The notes under the pieces are model-generated. The model did no database searches. It saw nothing but the letters and a program-made list of their open reading frames with translations, and was not told where the DNA came from. Of a stretch of 64,000 bases of DNA, positions 10,068 to 18,857 are shown one piece after another (positions within the stretch are counted from its first letter, which is position 1; the number at the start of each line of letters is the position of its first letter). Position numbers and translations under genes: made by a program. This stretch comes from Sulfuriflexus sp. (GTDB lineage: Bacteria; Pseudomonadota; Gammaproteobacteria; AKS1), in assembly GCA_023134145.1 (NCBI GenBank), contig JAGLUW010000023.1, forward strand, positions 62,001 through 126,000, written 5' to 3'.

Positions 10068-11837
10068 ATGGAACATAATATAATAACAACCATATTAAGA
10101 CCTGTATGTTATGCCGTTAGCTTGGCAATTGCAGGCACGGCAATTGCTGCACCGCCGACACCTGCACCAGATCAACAGTTTGGTCCGGGCAGTGAATTGC
10201 TTGATGAGCCAAAACTTGACGATCCGGTTGACACACCACAATTTCAACTTCCAAAATTACGAAAACCCACCGAACAAGCCCAAGGCACAGCGCTTAAAAT
10301 ATTTGTTAAAAAGATTGAGCTAATGGGTAACACTGTTTTTTCTGATGAAGAGTTGGCGAAGTTAACTGCCCCATACACAAACAAAATACTTACAACTGTT
10401 GAGATCCAAGAGATTCGGCAGAAGCTTACTCTCTATTACATCAATAAGGGTTATATTAATTCTGGTGCAATACTGCCAGATCAGAAAATTTCTGATGGCA
10501 TTGTAAAAATGACCATTATTGAAGGTGAGTTAACACGTATTGATGTGTCAGGTAACACCGGATTAAATACAGAATATGTAAGTGAGCGTCTTGCACTTGG
10601 CGGCGTAACACCACTTAATTTAAAAAACCTGCAGAAACATTTGCGCTTTATGCAACAAAACCCTCTTATCAAACAAGTTAATGCAAAGCTTAATCCTGGT
10701 TCCAAACCCGGTGAAAGTATTTTAAATGTTTTAGTAGAAGAAAAGAGTCCGTATAGCTTTGCAACATATATAAATAATTATCGTTCTCCGAGTATTGGTT
10801 CTTTAGGTTTAGGTATTGAAGCCACTGACCGTAATTTAACAGGGCGTGGTGATACGATTTCTTTAGCATTAACGAAATCAGAAGGCATTGAAAGTGGGGC
10901 CTTCTCATATTCGCTGCCACTTAATGCGCAAGATACAACATTTAAAATTCGTTACACTCGTAGCCAATCAGGTGTTATTGAAGAACCTTTTACAGTGATT
11001 GACATTGCGAGTGAAGCCGAGACTATTGGTGTTGAATTGACACACCCCGTTGTTAAAACAGCCGACACCACTGTTGTACTAGGTATCGGCTTTGATAAAC
11101 GAAAGAGCCAATCATTTTTGCTAGATGAGCCTTTTTCATTCTCGCTGGGCACCGATGATGGTGAAAGCCGCGTTACTGTTATGCGTTTATCACAACAGTA
11201 TAATAAACGTTCTCAAAACGAAGCTATTTCATTGCGCTCAGTATTTAGTTTTGGTATTGATGCATTTGATGCAACGGTACATGATGCGGCAGATGTTACT
11301 CGTGTCTGTGGCGCGACAGCAACTCGCGATACTTGTCCTGATGGAGATTTTTCTGCCTGGTTAGGTCAGGCTTCATACGTACGTCGCTTTAATGCTCTTG
11401 AACGCAGCATGAATATTATACTTCGTGCTAATGCTCAAATTGCGAGTGAATCGCTATTGCCAGTTGAACAGTTTTCAATTGGTGGTGCGCGTACGGTGCG
11501 TGGCTATCGTGAAAATCAGTTAGTGCGTGACAATGGCGTTGTTGCGTCAGCTGAATTACGTATTCCGGTTATTATTGGTGGGGATGATACTGGTAAAGGT
11601 GGGTTTCCTATTCAGCTAGTTCCATTTGTTGATTATGGTCGTTCTTGGAATGATGGACGTACGACACCGGAGCCGAGTGTCATATCATCGGTTGGTCTTG
11701 GTCTACTATGGAATCCTGATCGGCGTTGGAGCCTGGAAGCATATGCGGCGCAGAATTTTCATGAGATAAAAAATGAAAGTGATGAATATGATTTACAAGA
11801 TGTAGGATTACACTTTCAGCTAAGTTACCGCTATTAA
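10068..11837 (+). CDS. TpsB: ShlB/FhaC/HecB-family outer-membrane transporter
   Basis: This is the Omp85-superfamily pore that secretes TpsA. The ATG at 10068 is preferred; a TTG at 10062 in the same frame would add two residues, and neither has a strong ribosome binding site. The first 27 residues or so form a signal peptide ending AIA-APP. A Pro-rich linker is followed by POTRA-type sequence (KIELMGNTVFSDEEL, then GYINSGAILPDQ and IIEGELTRIDVSGNTGL). The rest is a 16-strand barrel with the conserved GGARTVRGYRE loop motif (VRGY) near residue 480, ending in the aromatic LSYRY. The length (589 aa) is normal for the family. It lies 56 bp after tpsA and is probably cotranscribed with it. The substrate is inferred from linkage. 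Confidence 0.93.
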   Translation: MEHNIITTILRPVCYAVSLAIAGTAIAAPPTPAPDQQFGPGSELLDEPKLDDPVDTPQFQLPKLRKPTEQAQGTALKIFVKKIELMGNTVFSDEELAKLTAPYTNKILTTVEIQEIRQKLTLYYINKGYINSGAILPDQKISDGIVKMTIIEGELTRIDVSGNTGLNTEYVSERLALGGVTPLNLKNLQKHLRFMQQNPLIKQVNAKLNPGSKPGESILNVLVEEKSPYSFATYINNYRSPSIGSLGLGIEATDRNLTGRGDTISLALTKSEGIESGAFSYSLPLNAQDTTFKIRYTRSQSGVIEEPFTVIDIASEAETIGVELTHPVVKTADTTVVLGIGFDKRKSQSFLLDEPFSFSLGTDDGESRVTVMRLSQQYNKRSQNEAISLRSVFSFGIDAFDATVHDAADVTRVCGATATRDTCPDGDFSAWLGQASYVRRFNALERSMNIILRANAQIASESLLPVEQFSIGGARTVRGYRENQLVRDNGVVASAELRIPVIIGGDDTGKGGFPIQLVPFVDYGRSWNDGRTTPEPSVISSVGLGLLWNPDRRWSLEAYAAQNFHEIKNESDEYDLQDVGLHFQLSYRY

Positions 11838-11840
11838 GTT

Positions 11841-12311
11841 TCAGCTAGTTTTTTGAATATCTTCAAGTAATCCCTTACTTGCTGCTTCAACCAAATCAAA
11901 AACATGATCAAACCCATTTGGGCCACCATAGTATGGATCTGGAACTTCTGATTCAGATTGATCTTTTGCAAAATCTAAAAACAAAGATACTTTTTCTTTA
12001 TGCTGAGTAGGGCTCATTGACTCTAGTATTGATAAATTATCTGCATCCATTGCCAGCACATAGTCAAAGTACTCAAAGTCACTTACTTCAACACGACGAG
12101 CGCGAATATACGACAGATCAAAACCGCGTTTAGTTGCACACTGTGCTGAACGTTTGTCGGGTGGTTCTCCAACATGATAGGCGTGAGTACCGGCAGAATC
12201 GACTTCAACATCGCCGATCATGCCTGCACCTTTAATCATGTTTTCAAAAACACCATGGGCTGTCGGTGAACGACAAATATTGCCCATACAAACAAATAAG
12301 ACCTTAATCAT
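11841..12311 (-). CDS. Low-molecular-weight protein tyrosine phosphatase
   Basis: A 156-residue cytoplasmic phosphatase. The P-loop CMGNICRS at residues 8-15 fits CX5RS, and the general-acid Asp is in DPYYGG near residue 123. The length is typical. The ATG directly abuts the rne stop codon with no gap, so it is probably the last gene of an rne operon with coupled translation. It converges on tpsB with a 3-bp gap, so the two transcripts probably overlap. In other bacteria such enzymes act on tyrosine kinases of polysaccharide export, on arsenate, or on arginine phosphate. No such partner is visible here, so the substrate is unknown. Confidence 0.9.
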   Translation of the reverse strand: MIKVLFVCMGNICRSPTAHGVFENMIKGAGMIGDVEVDSAGTHAYHVGEPPDKRSAQCATKRGFDLSYIRARRVEVSDFEYFDYVLAMDADNLSILESMSPTQHKEKVSLFLDFAKDQSESEVPDPYYGGPNGFDHVFDLVEAASKGLLEDIQKTS

Positions 12312-15167
12312 TTAGTCGTCTTTATTACCAGTTGGTGGTTTTGGCATAAACGGGTTAGCTGTTGGCTTAGGTTTACTAGGCGCGTTAGTTTCTGCTGGTC
12401 GTGTAAACACTTGCTGTGACGATTTGCTCGGTGTAACAGCAGGTGCAGGTGTTGCAACAGGCTTAGGCGTAACCGGTTTCGGTGTAGCGGAAGCTGGTTT
12501 ACTGGCAACTGGAGCAGTAGGCTTTTGTGTAAACACTTGCTGCGCTGCGGCAGGTTTCGGTGTTACTGGTGCAGGTTTATTAGCAAAAGGCGCTGGAGAT
12601 GGAGCAGCAGGTTTCGGTGTTACTGGTGCAGGTTTATTAGCAACAGGCGCTGGAGACGGAGCGGCAGGTTTCGGTGTTACTGGTGCAGGTTTATTAGCAA
12701 AAGGCGCTGGAGATGGAGCAGCAGGTTTCGGTGTTACTGGTGCAGGTTTATTAGCAACAGGCGCTGGAGACGGAGCGGCAGGTTTCGGTGCTACTGGTGC
12801 AGGTTTATTAGCAACAGGAGTTGGAGACGGAGCGGCAGGTTTCGGTGCTACTGGAGCAGGTTTATTAGCAACAGGCGTTGGAGCTGGCGCAGCTGGTTTA
12901 GGTGCTTCAGTTGCTACAGGTTTTGGCGTTTGCGCTGGAGCAACGGGTTTATTAGCAGCGGCTACTGGTGCTGCCTCAGTTGCTGCTGAAGGTGCATTTT
13001 GACTTGCCCCTTCATTTGTTGAAGCTTGTTGCTCATTTGTCGTATTCGCATCATTTTGAGTATTACGGCTATTACCACGACGACGTCCACCACGGCGACC
13101 GCGACGACGACTACGTGGGTTGTTTTGTCCTTCTGCCGTTTGACCTTGTTCTGTTGTTGCTGGGCTTGCATCAGCATTTTTATTTTCATTCACAGCTTGT
13201 TTGTTTTCTTGCTGCGATTGATTATTTTGTTGGTCACGGTTTTGTTCGTGACTATTACTAGCGGCCTTTGGGTTGCCTTGTTGGCTCTGGTTCCGGTTTT
13301 GACCTTGGCCGCGATTCTGTTGGTTGCGGTTTTGTTGATTGCGACCGCTACGATTTTGCTGGTTGCGACCATTACGGTTATTACGACCACCACGGCTATT
13401 ACGACCACGCGATTGATTACGCGATGGGCGAGCTTCTTGTTTAACTTCTTTCTTGCCAAATAAGAAACTAAAGAATCGGCTAATTATTCCAGGGCGTTTT
13501 GTCTCGTTAGTTTTTGGTTTTTTCGCAGCAGGTGATGCAGTCGGGGTTGGAGCTGGAGCTGGGGCTGAAGGTACAACACCCTTAACTGCCGGTTCTTCTG
13601 TACGTGGTTTGCTATCAGAAACAATTAACTCAATTTCTTTTTCAGGTTCATCAGCCATTTTGTAACTAGGCTTTTTAAACTCAGCTTCGTTTGCATCTGC
13701 TTCGCGTACACGCTGAATTTCAAAACGTGGTGTCTCCATGCTGGCGTTCGGTACGATAGTGATATTTGTACCATGACGTTTTTCAATGTCATGGATAATG
13801 TCGCGTTTTTCATTGAGCAAGAAACTAGAAACATCAACTGGCGCTTGTGCGATAAGTCGAGAAGTTTTCTCTTTCATGCCTTCTTCTTCAAGGATTCGAA
13901 GAATAGCTAATGCCAATGATTCTGCACCACGAATGCTGCCATGGCCTGAACAGCGAGGACAAGTGATCTGACTTGATTCGCCAAGTGACGGACGTAAACG
14001 TTGACGAGACATTTCTAATAAACCAAACCGTGAAATACGACCAACTTGTATGCGCGCACGATCTTGTTTTAAGGCTTCTTTAATTCTATTTTCGACGGCA
14101 CGTTGATTTTTTGATTGCATCATATCGATGAAATCAATAACCACTAAACCACCCAAATCACGTAAACGTAATTGACGAGCAATTTCATCGGCGGCTTCAA
14201 GGTTGGTATTTAAAGCAGTCGCTTCAATGTCGCTGCCTTTGGTAGCACGCGCCGAGTTAATGTCGATCGCAACCAAGGCTTCGGTATGGTCAATTACAAT
14301 TGAACCACCTGATGGTAAGTTCACATCACGCTGGAATGCGGATTCGATTTGGCTTTCAATTTGGTAACGACTGAATAATGGAATGGGATCGTCGTAACGT
14401 TTCACCTTATTCAAGTTATGAGGCATAACCAACATGATAAAATCATGTGCTTTTTTATACACTTCTTCGTTATCAATGAGGATTTCGGCGATATCTTTGC
14501 GTAGGTAATCGCGGATAGCGCGAATAATCACATTACTTTCTTGGTAGACCAAAAACGAAGGAGGGCGTTGAGTTGAGGCTTCTTCAATGGCTGCCCAAAG
14601 CTGTAGGAGGTAATCCATATCCCACTGCAGTTCTTCATGGCTTTTGCCAACACCGGCAGTACGTACAATCAAACCCATCCCATCTGGGATATTTAGAGAG
14701 GCCATAATGTCGCGAATTTCACTGCGATCTGAGCCTTCAATTCGACGTGAAACGCCGCCAGCACGAGGGTTGTTTGGCATCAATACGAGGTAACGACCAG
14801 CGAGGCTGATAAACGTGGTTAAGGCTGCGCCTTTATTTCCACGTTCTTCTTTTTCAACTTGAACGAGTACTTCTTGACCTTCTTTGAGCACATCACCAAT
14901 ACGGGCACGTTTGCCTTGTTCTGGTTCTTTGCTGAAGTAACTACGTGAGATTTCCTTCATCGGTAAGAAGCCGTGACGGTCTGCACCATAATCAACAAAA
15001 GCGGCTTCGAGACTTGGCTCAACGCGGGTTATTTTGCCTTTGTAGATATTGGATTTTTTTTGTTCTTTGGCTGGGGTTTCGATATCTAAATCGTAAAGTG
15101 ATTGGCCATCAACCAGCGCAACACGCAACTCTTCCTGCTGAGTCGCATTTATTAACATTCTTTTCAT
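12312..15167 (-). CDS. rne: Ribonuclease E
   Basis: A 951-residue endoribonuclease, the scaffold of the RNA degradosome, acting in mRNA decay and rRNA/tRNA processing. The N-terminus [21 protein letters not shown] fits the known family start and fixes the ATG at 15167. The S1 domain lies at residues 35-125. The DNase I-like catalytic region contains the Asp residues of [10 protein letters not shown] and VVIDFIDM. The Zn-link CPRC is near residue 400. Beyond about residue 520 it is disordered: a basic patch, Arg/Asn/Gln-rich stretches and an Arg-rich [14 protein letters not shown] segment that probably bind RNA, then a Pro/Ala/Lys tail built of 19-residue repeats (DNA 12551-12892). The long leader suggests autoregulation by RNase E cleavage, as known in E. 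coli. The LMW phosphatase follows immediately. Confidence 0.97.
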   Translation of the reverse strand: MKRMLINATQQEELRVALVDGQSLYDLDIETPAKEQKKSNIYKGKITRVEPSLEAAFVDYGADRHGFLPMKEISRSYFSKEPEQGKRARIGDVLKEGQEVLVQVEKEERGNKGAALTTFISLAGRYLVLMPNNPRAGGVSRRIEGSDRSEIRDIMASLNIPDGMGLIVRTAGVGKSHEELQWDMDYLLQLWAAIEEASTQRPPSFLVYQESNVIIRAIRDYLRKDIAEILIDNEEVYKKAHDFIMLVMPHNLNKVKRYDDPIPLFSRYQIESQIESAFQRDVNLPSGGSIVIDHTEALVAIDINSARATKGSDIEATALNTNLEAADEIARQLRLRDLGGLVVIDFIDMMQSKNQRAVENRIKEALKQDRARIQVGRISRFGLLEMSRQRLRPSLGESSQITCPRCSGHGSIRGAESLALAILRILEEEGMKEKTSRLIAQAPVDVSSFLLNEKRDIIHDIEKRHGTNITIVPNASMETPRFEIQRVREADANEAEFKKPSYKMADEPEKEIELIVSDSKPRTEEPAVKGVVPSAPAPAPTPTASPAAKKPKTNETKRPGIISRFFSFLFGKKEVKQEARPSRNQSRGRNSRGGRNNRNGRNQQNRSGRNQQNRNQQNRGQGQNRNQSQQGNPKAASNSHEQNRDQQNNQSQQENKQAVNENKNADASPATTEQGQTAEGQNNPRSRRRGRRGGRRRGNSRNTQNDANTTNEQQASTNEGASQNAPSAATEAAPVAAANKPVAPAQTPKPVATEAPKPAAPAPTPVANKPAPVAPKPAAPSPTPVANKPAPVAPKPAAPSPAPVANKPAPVTPKPAAPSPAPFANKPAPVTPKPAAPSPAPVANKPAPVTPKPAAPSPAPFANKPAPVTPKPAAAQQVFTQKPTAPVASKPASATPKPVTPKPVATPAPAVTPSKSSQQVFTRPAETNAPSKPKPTANPFMPKPPTGNKDD
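12551..12892 (-). repeat. Six tandem 57-bp repeats inside rne
   Basis: Six copies begin at 12551, 12608, 12665, 12722, 12779 and 12836. Each encodes 19 residues of the type [19 protein letters not shown]. Copies 1 and 3 are identical, as are copies 2 and 4, so a 114-bp pair was duplicated recently. Copies 5 and 6 have diverged. The unit is a multiple of three, so copy-number change keeps the frame. Confidence 0.95.
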
Positions 15168-15520
15168 TTTGTTTTAATCCCGTTGTATTACACGGGCATG
15201 AACTTAGCTTTTCAGAACTAATTGAATAGTCAGGAGCAAGCCACGAAGGGCGAGTCTGGGTGCGGTGGTTCCTGCTGACACGGAGCTGTCATTTAGCAGG
15301 TTGTTTAACAGATATTATCTGTTTTAAAATTCCTGACCACTCGGTTCATGCACGAGCAGTACTTATTATGTATGTCATCGGTGTAATCCGATCACGTAAA
15401 CTTGTTCAATGTTATCGCGCTTAACTGCCGCACCAGCGTATCAGGGAGCGCGTGATTATCTAGGATTGCTAGTTCACCGGCGCGTTAACGCTGCCCGGTA
15501 GCACCTCGTAGATACCTTAT
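15168..15520 (-). promoter_or_regulatory. Long structured 5' leader of rne
   Basis: About 345 nt lie between the predicted rne start site and the ATG, close to the 361-nt leader of E. coli rne that mediates autoregulation. Inverted repeats that could form hairpins: CCCGT/ACGGG at 15179-15196; CCTGCT-GACA/TGTC-ATTT-AGCAGG at 15271-15300; ATCGG/CCGAT at 15377-15392; ACCGG-GCG/CGC-CCGGT at about 15476-15499. No protein-coding frame is apparent. That this is an RNase E sensor is inferred from family knowledge and gene position. Confidence 0.6.
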
Positions 15521-15549
15521 AATATAGCAGCCTCAGCCTCCCACATCAA
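15521..15549 (-). promoter_or_regulatory. Sigma70-type promoter of rne
   Basis: Read on the minus strand, TTGATG (15549-15544) is followed after exactly 17 bp by TATATT (15526-15521). The predicted start is near 15514. Confidence 0.55.
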
Positions 15550-15597
15550 TTAATCGTTGAAAAACCAAGCTTTTATGACGTACCTCTCGACACAAAC

Positions 15598-15606
15598 TGC
15601 TATGAT
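15598..15606 (+). promoter_or_regulatory. Extended -10 element abutting rluC
   Basis: TGCTATGAT is an extended -10 motif. A start 6-7 nt downstream would fall at 15612-15613, on the rluC ATG itself, implying a leaderless or near-leaderless message. No good -35 is seen. Confidence 0.35.
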
Positions 15607-15612
15607 CGCGCC

Positions 15613-16566
15613 ATGAGTGACACTGATAATAACAGCGCTAGCAAGGTCCGTTTGATGGAAATATCAGCCGATCAAGCAGGCCAGCGCATTGATAACTACT
15701 TGATAACCTTATTGAAAGGCGTGCCAAAGAGCCGAATCTACCGCATTCTTCGCAAAGGTGAAGTACGCGTTAATAAGGGCCGAATCAAGCCCGTATACCG
15801 CCTAAAAGCAGATGATGTGGTACGTGTTCCGCCTGTACGAATGGAAGAGAAACCTGCTGCAATACGGCCACCCGATGCGCAAATTGAGCGTCTGGAAAAC
15901 GCCATTATCTTTGAGGATAAAGGCCTGATTGTCATCAACAAACCCGCTGGGTTGGCTGTTCACGGTGGCAGTGGCTTGAGTTTTGGCGTGATTGAATTGC
16001 TACGAGCTTCTCGCCCGACCGCACCGTATCTTGAATTAGTGCATCGTTTAGATCGTGACACGTCGGGTTGTTTAATGATCGCGAAAAAGCGTAGTTATCT
16101 TCGACATTTACATGATCAACTGCGAACTGACAAAAAGATCAGAAAACACTATCGCGCTTTGCTCTGTGGACACTGGGATAAAGGTAAACATCACGAGAAT
16201 GCACCATTGCTTAAAGTCACGCATAGCACTGGAGATCGAATGGTAAGAGTGGATGAAAATGGCAAACAATCACATACCTTATTTAAGAGCATCACCACAC
16301 ATAAACAGGCAAGTTACATGGAGATCGAACTTTTTACCGGTCGAACTCACCAGATTCGTGTTCATGCCGCACATTGTGGGCATCCTGTTGCAGGTGATGA
16401 TAAGTATGGAAATAAAGACTGTAATAAGGAATTAAAGAAAGTCGGCTTGAAACGGCTATTTTTGCACGCATATAGATTAGAGTTCGAACATCCTGGTAGC
16501 GGTCAAGAGATAGATATCACGGCGCCAATAAGTGATGAACTAAGCTTAGTATTAGATAAATTATAA
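15613..16566 (+). CDS. rluC: 23S rRNA pseudouridine synthase RluC
   Basis: A 317-residue enzyme of the RluA family that isomerises uridines in 23S rRNA (955, 2504 and 2580 in E. coli). An S4 RNA-binding domain occupies about residues 20-80 (QRIDNYLITLLKGVPKSRIY, then RKGEVRVNKGRIK). The catalytic motif HRLDRDTSGCLMIAKK near residue 144 carries the nucleophilic Asp. FTGRTHQIRVHAAH is the second signature. It is divergent from rne, the usual arrangement in gammaproteobacteria. The start shows no Shine-Dalgarno, and a promoter -10 lies just before it. It is followed after 9 bp by the HAD gene, so they are probably cotranscribed. Confidence 0.95.
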   Translation: MSDTDNNSASKVRLMEISADQAGQRIDNYLITLLKGVPKSRIYRILRKGEVRVNKGRIKPVYRLKADDVVRVPPVRMEEKPAAIRPPDAQIERLENAIIFEDKGLIVINKPAGLAVHGGSGLSFGVIELLRASRPTAPYLELVHRLDRDTSGCLMIAKKRSYLRHLHDQLRTDKKIRKHYRALLCGHWDKGKHHENAPLLKVTHSTGDRMVRVDENGKQSHTLFKSITTHKQASYMEIELFTGRTHQIRVHAAHCGHPVAGDDKYGNKDCNKELKKVGLKRLFLHAYRLEFEHPGSGQEIDITAPISDELSLVLDKL

Positions 16567-16575
16567 GAGTTTTAC

Positions 16576-17238
16576 ATGACTAAGAAATTTGAACTTTATA
16601 TTTTTGATTGGGATGGCACCTTGATGGATTCAATCGATCATATTTCATCCTCATTGGCTGCCGCGGCAGCGGATATTAACTTGGTTGATCTAGGTACAGA
16701 GCGTTACAAAGGTATTATTGGGCTTGGTTTAGCTGAGGCAATGGCTGAATTGTATCCAGACGCGGATGTGACGACCCAAAAAGAACTTTGTGATCGTTAT
16801 AGGCATCATTTTTTTGATGAGAGTAATGGTAAGTCATCCTTATTTGATGGCACTCATGAGATGCTTGCTAGTCTTAAAGAAAAAGGTCCCAAAATGGCCG
16901 TTGCCACAGGCAAGGCAAGAAGGGGGCTAACTCGAGTTTTTGATGAGACGGGTTATCATTCAATGTTTCATGCCAGCCGCTGCGCCGATGAGTCCGGTTC
17001 AAAGCCAGCGCCACACATGCTGCATGAAATAATGTCGGAGTTAAATGTCACGCCGGATAAGACTCTCATGATTGGCGATTCAAAATATGACATGCAAATG
17101 GCAAACAACGCAGGCGTTGATTGCGTTGCGGTAAGTTACGGTGTGCATGGCTGCGAAGAATTACAGCAGCACAGCCCGTTAACCTGTTGTGAAAATATTG
17201 CTGAATTGAGTGATTGGTTACACATGCATATTAAGTAA
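16576..17238 (+). CDS. HAD-superfamily hydrolase, phosphoglycolate phosphatase-like
   Basis: A 220-residue cytoplasmic phosphatase. Motif I is DWDGTLMDS (residues 10-18, both catalytic Asp present), motif II is the Thr of AVATGKARRGL, and motif IV is MIGDSKYDMQMANNAG, which binds Mg2+. A helical cap lies between about residues 20 and 85, as in subfamily IA. A HAD protein occupies this place between rluC and sppA in Pseudomonas too. The physiological substrate is unknown; a housekeeping role on small phosphoesters such as phosphoglycolate is only a family guess. Confidence 0.9.
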   Translation: MTKKFELYIFDWDGTLMDSIDHISSSLAAAAADINLVDLGTERYKGIIGLGLAEAMAELYPDADVTTQKELCDRYRHHFFDESNGKSSLFDGTHEMLASLKEKGPKMAVATGKARRGLTRVFDETGYHSMFHASRCADESGSKPAPHMLHEIMSELNVTPDKTLMIGDSKYDMQMANNAGVDCVAVSYGVHGCEELQQHSPLTCCENIAELSDWLHMHIK

Positions 17239-17283
17239 ATCCTGCTATTATCAACGGTAAGTTAGTAGTAATAAATTAGGACA

Positions 17284-18237
17284 ATGGACATGACTGAGAA
17301 TAATAAAGAAAACTGGGAAAAAGACACAATGAAGGAGCTCGTTTTTGCCTCCTTTAAAGAGCAACGCCGTTCGCGTCGTTGGACGCTTTTGTTTCGCGGT
17401 TTTATTGTCGTATACCTTGTTGCATTATTAGTAGTCTTTGTTAATGATGAAAAAAGTATGTCGTCTGAGTTAAAAGCACATACCGCATTGATTGAAGTTA
17501 GCGGCGTTATTTCTGCAGAGAGCGAGGCCAGTGCCGATAATATTGTGGGCGCATTACGCAAAGCATTTAAAAATGAAAAAGCGGCCGGGATTATTCTACG
17601 CATTAATAGTCCAGGTGGTAGTCCTGTGCAATCTGGCTACATCAATGATGAAATCGTTCGATTACGCAATAAATATCCAGACAAACCTTTGCATGCCGTA
17701 ATTGTTGATATTTGTGCCTCGGGTGGTTATTACATTGCTGCCGCTGCTGATAATATCTACGCAGACAAAGCCAGTTTGGTTGGTTCAATTGGCGTCATCA
17801 TGAATGGTTTTGGTTTTACTGAAGCAATGAGTAAGCTTGGTGTGGAACGTCGTTTATTAACAGCGGGTGAGCATAAAGGTTTTCTTGACCCGTTTTCGCC
17901 AGTAAATCAAGAAGAAGTCATTCATGCAAAAAGTATGCTAGCCGACATTCATCAGCAATTTATTAATGTTGTAAAAAATGGTCGCGGTGATCGTTTGGTT
18001 GATGACGAAAAACTATTTAGTGGCTACATATGGTCTGGCGAGAAAAGTCTTGAGCTCGGTTTGATCGATGGGCTGGGTAGCAGTAGTTATGTTGCCAGAG
18101 AAATTATTGGTGAAGAAAAATTGGTCGATTACACTGTTCGGCCTACATTCATCGATCGTTTTGCTGATCGCTTGGGAGCATCAATGGGAACGGTTCTAGC
18201 TAACACGGTTGGACTGAAAAGTTTACAGCTTAGATAA
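17284..18237 (+). CDS. sppA: SppA-type signal peptide peptidase (S49 family)
   Basis: A 317-residue inner-membrane serine peptidase of the short S49 form that degrades cleaved signal peptides. A cytoplasmic basic segment (EQRRSRRW) is followed by one membrane segment at about residues 33-54. Next come INSPGGSP and the nucleophile Ser of DICASGGYYIAAAAD. The catalytic Lys is in TAGEHKGFLDPF. Two starts are possible: ATG 17284 and ATG 17290. The second sits 8 nt from AGGA and is slightly better placed, so the given start may be two codons early. It converges on maf with 5 bp between. Confidence 0.92.
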   Translation: MDMTENNKENWEKDTMKELVFASFKEQRRSRRWTLLFRGFIVVYLVALLVVFVNDEKSMSSELKAHTALIEVSGVISAESEASADNIVGALRKAFKNEKAAGIILRINSPGGSPVQSGYINDEIVRLRNKYPDKPLHAVIVDICASGGYYIAAAADNIYADKASLVGSIGVIMNGFGFTEAMSKLGVERRLLTAGEHKGFLDPFSPVNQEEVIHAKSMLADIHQQFINVVKNGRGDRLVDDEKLFSGYIWSGEKSLELGLIDGLGSSSYVAREIIGEEKLVDYTVRPTFIDRFADRLGASMGTVLANTVGLKSLQLR

Positions 18238-18242
18238 TAAAA

Positions 18243-18836
18243 CTAGATAGGATATAAACCTTCTTTTTCAAGCATCGCCACTAAGCGTATTAGTGGTAAG
18301 CCGATTAATGTATTTGGATCGTCGCCTAATAATTTTTCAAATAGCGTTATACCTAATGCTTCTGATTTAAAGCTGCCGGCACATTTATACGGCTTTTCTT
18401 TCTGTAAGTAGTTTTCTATTTGTGATGCGTTTAATTCTCTAAATACAACATCAAAAGGAACAACTTCAGATTGTGCTACATCCGTAGCTGAATTATATAA
18501 ACACAGCCCAGTATAAAATCGCACTGTCTTTCCTGACGCATTAGAAAGCTGTTCAACTGCACGTTCATGCGTATGAGGTTTACCCAATATCTCACCATCA
18601 ATGACGGCAACCTGATCTGAACCAATAATTAAATGCTTAGGATAAGCGGCACTAACAGCACGTGCTTTTTGTTCAGCAAGTCGTAACACCAATTGTTCAG
18701 GTGTTTCATTCTTAAGTGGCGACTCATCAATGTCAGGTGCAGCCGTATCAAACGGCAAACCTAATTTATTAAGAATTTCTTTGCGGAACGGGGAGGTTGA
18801 GCCCAACACAAGTTGGCTTGGTGTATTCGTAGTCAT
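18243..18836 (-). CDS. Maf-family nucleoside triphosphate pyrophosphatase (YceF type)
   Basis: A 197-residue Maf protein: the N-terminal LVLGSTSPFRKEILNKLG binds nucleotide, followed by PDIDESP and GSDQVAVIDGEILGKP, which holds acidic metal ligands. E. coli YceF hydrolyses 7-methyl-GTP. Its place beside the yceD-rpmF block supports a YceF-type assignment over YhdE. It lies on the minus strand 21 bp after pycB and could be read from the pyc promoter. The exact substrate cannot be settled by eye. Confidence 0.88.
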   Translation of the reverse strand: MTTNTPSQLVLGSTSPFRKEILNKLGLPFDTAAPDIDESPLKNETPEQLVLRLAEQKARAVSAAYPKHLIIGSDQVAVIDGEILGKPHTHERAVEQLSNASGKTVRFYTGLCLYNSATDVAQSEVVPFDVVFRELNASQIENYLQKEKPYKCAGSFKSEALGITLFEKLLGDDPNTLIGLPLIRLVAMLEKEGLYPI

Positions 18837-18857
18837 AATATTATCGTTACTTGCTAG

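Noticed and set aside
12551-12892. Regular 57-bp repeats considered as a CRISPR array or mobile repeat
   Set aside because: There are no unique spacers; the copies are contiguous, in frame, and encode the RNase E tail.
12424-13463. Plus-strand frames opposite the rne tail (192, 154 and 145 codons), one with Gly/Ala repeats
   Set aside because: They are antisense shadows of the 57-bp repeats and the Arg/Asn/Gln-rich region; rne is certain here.
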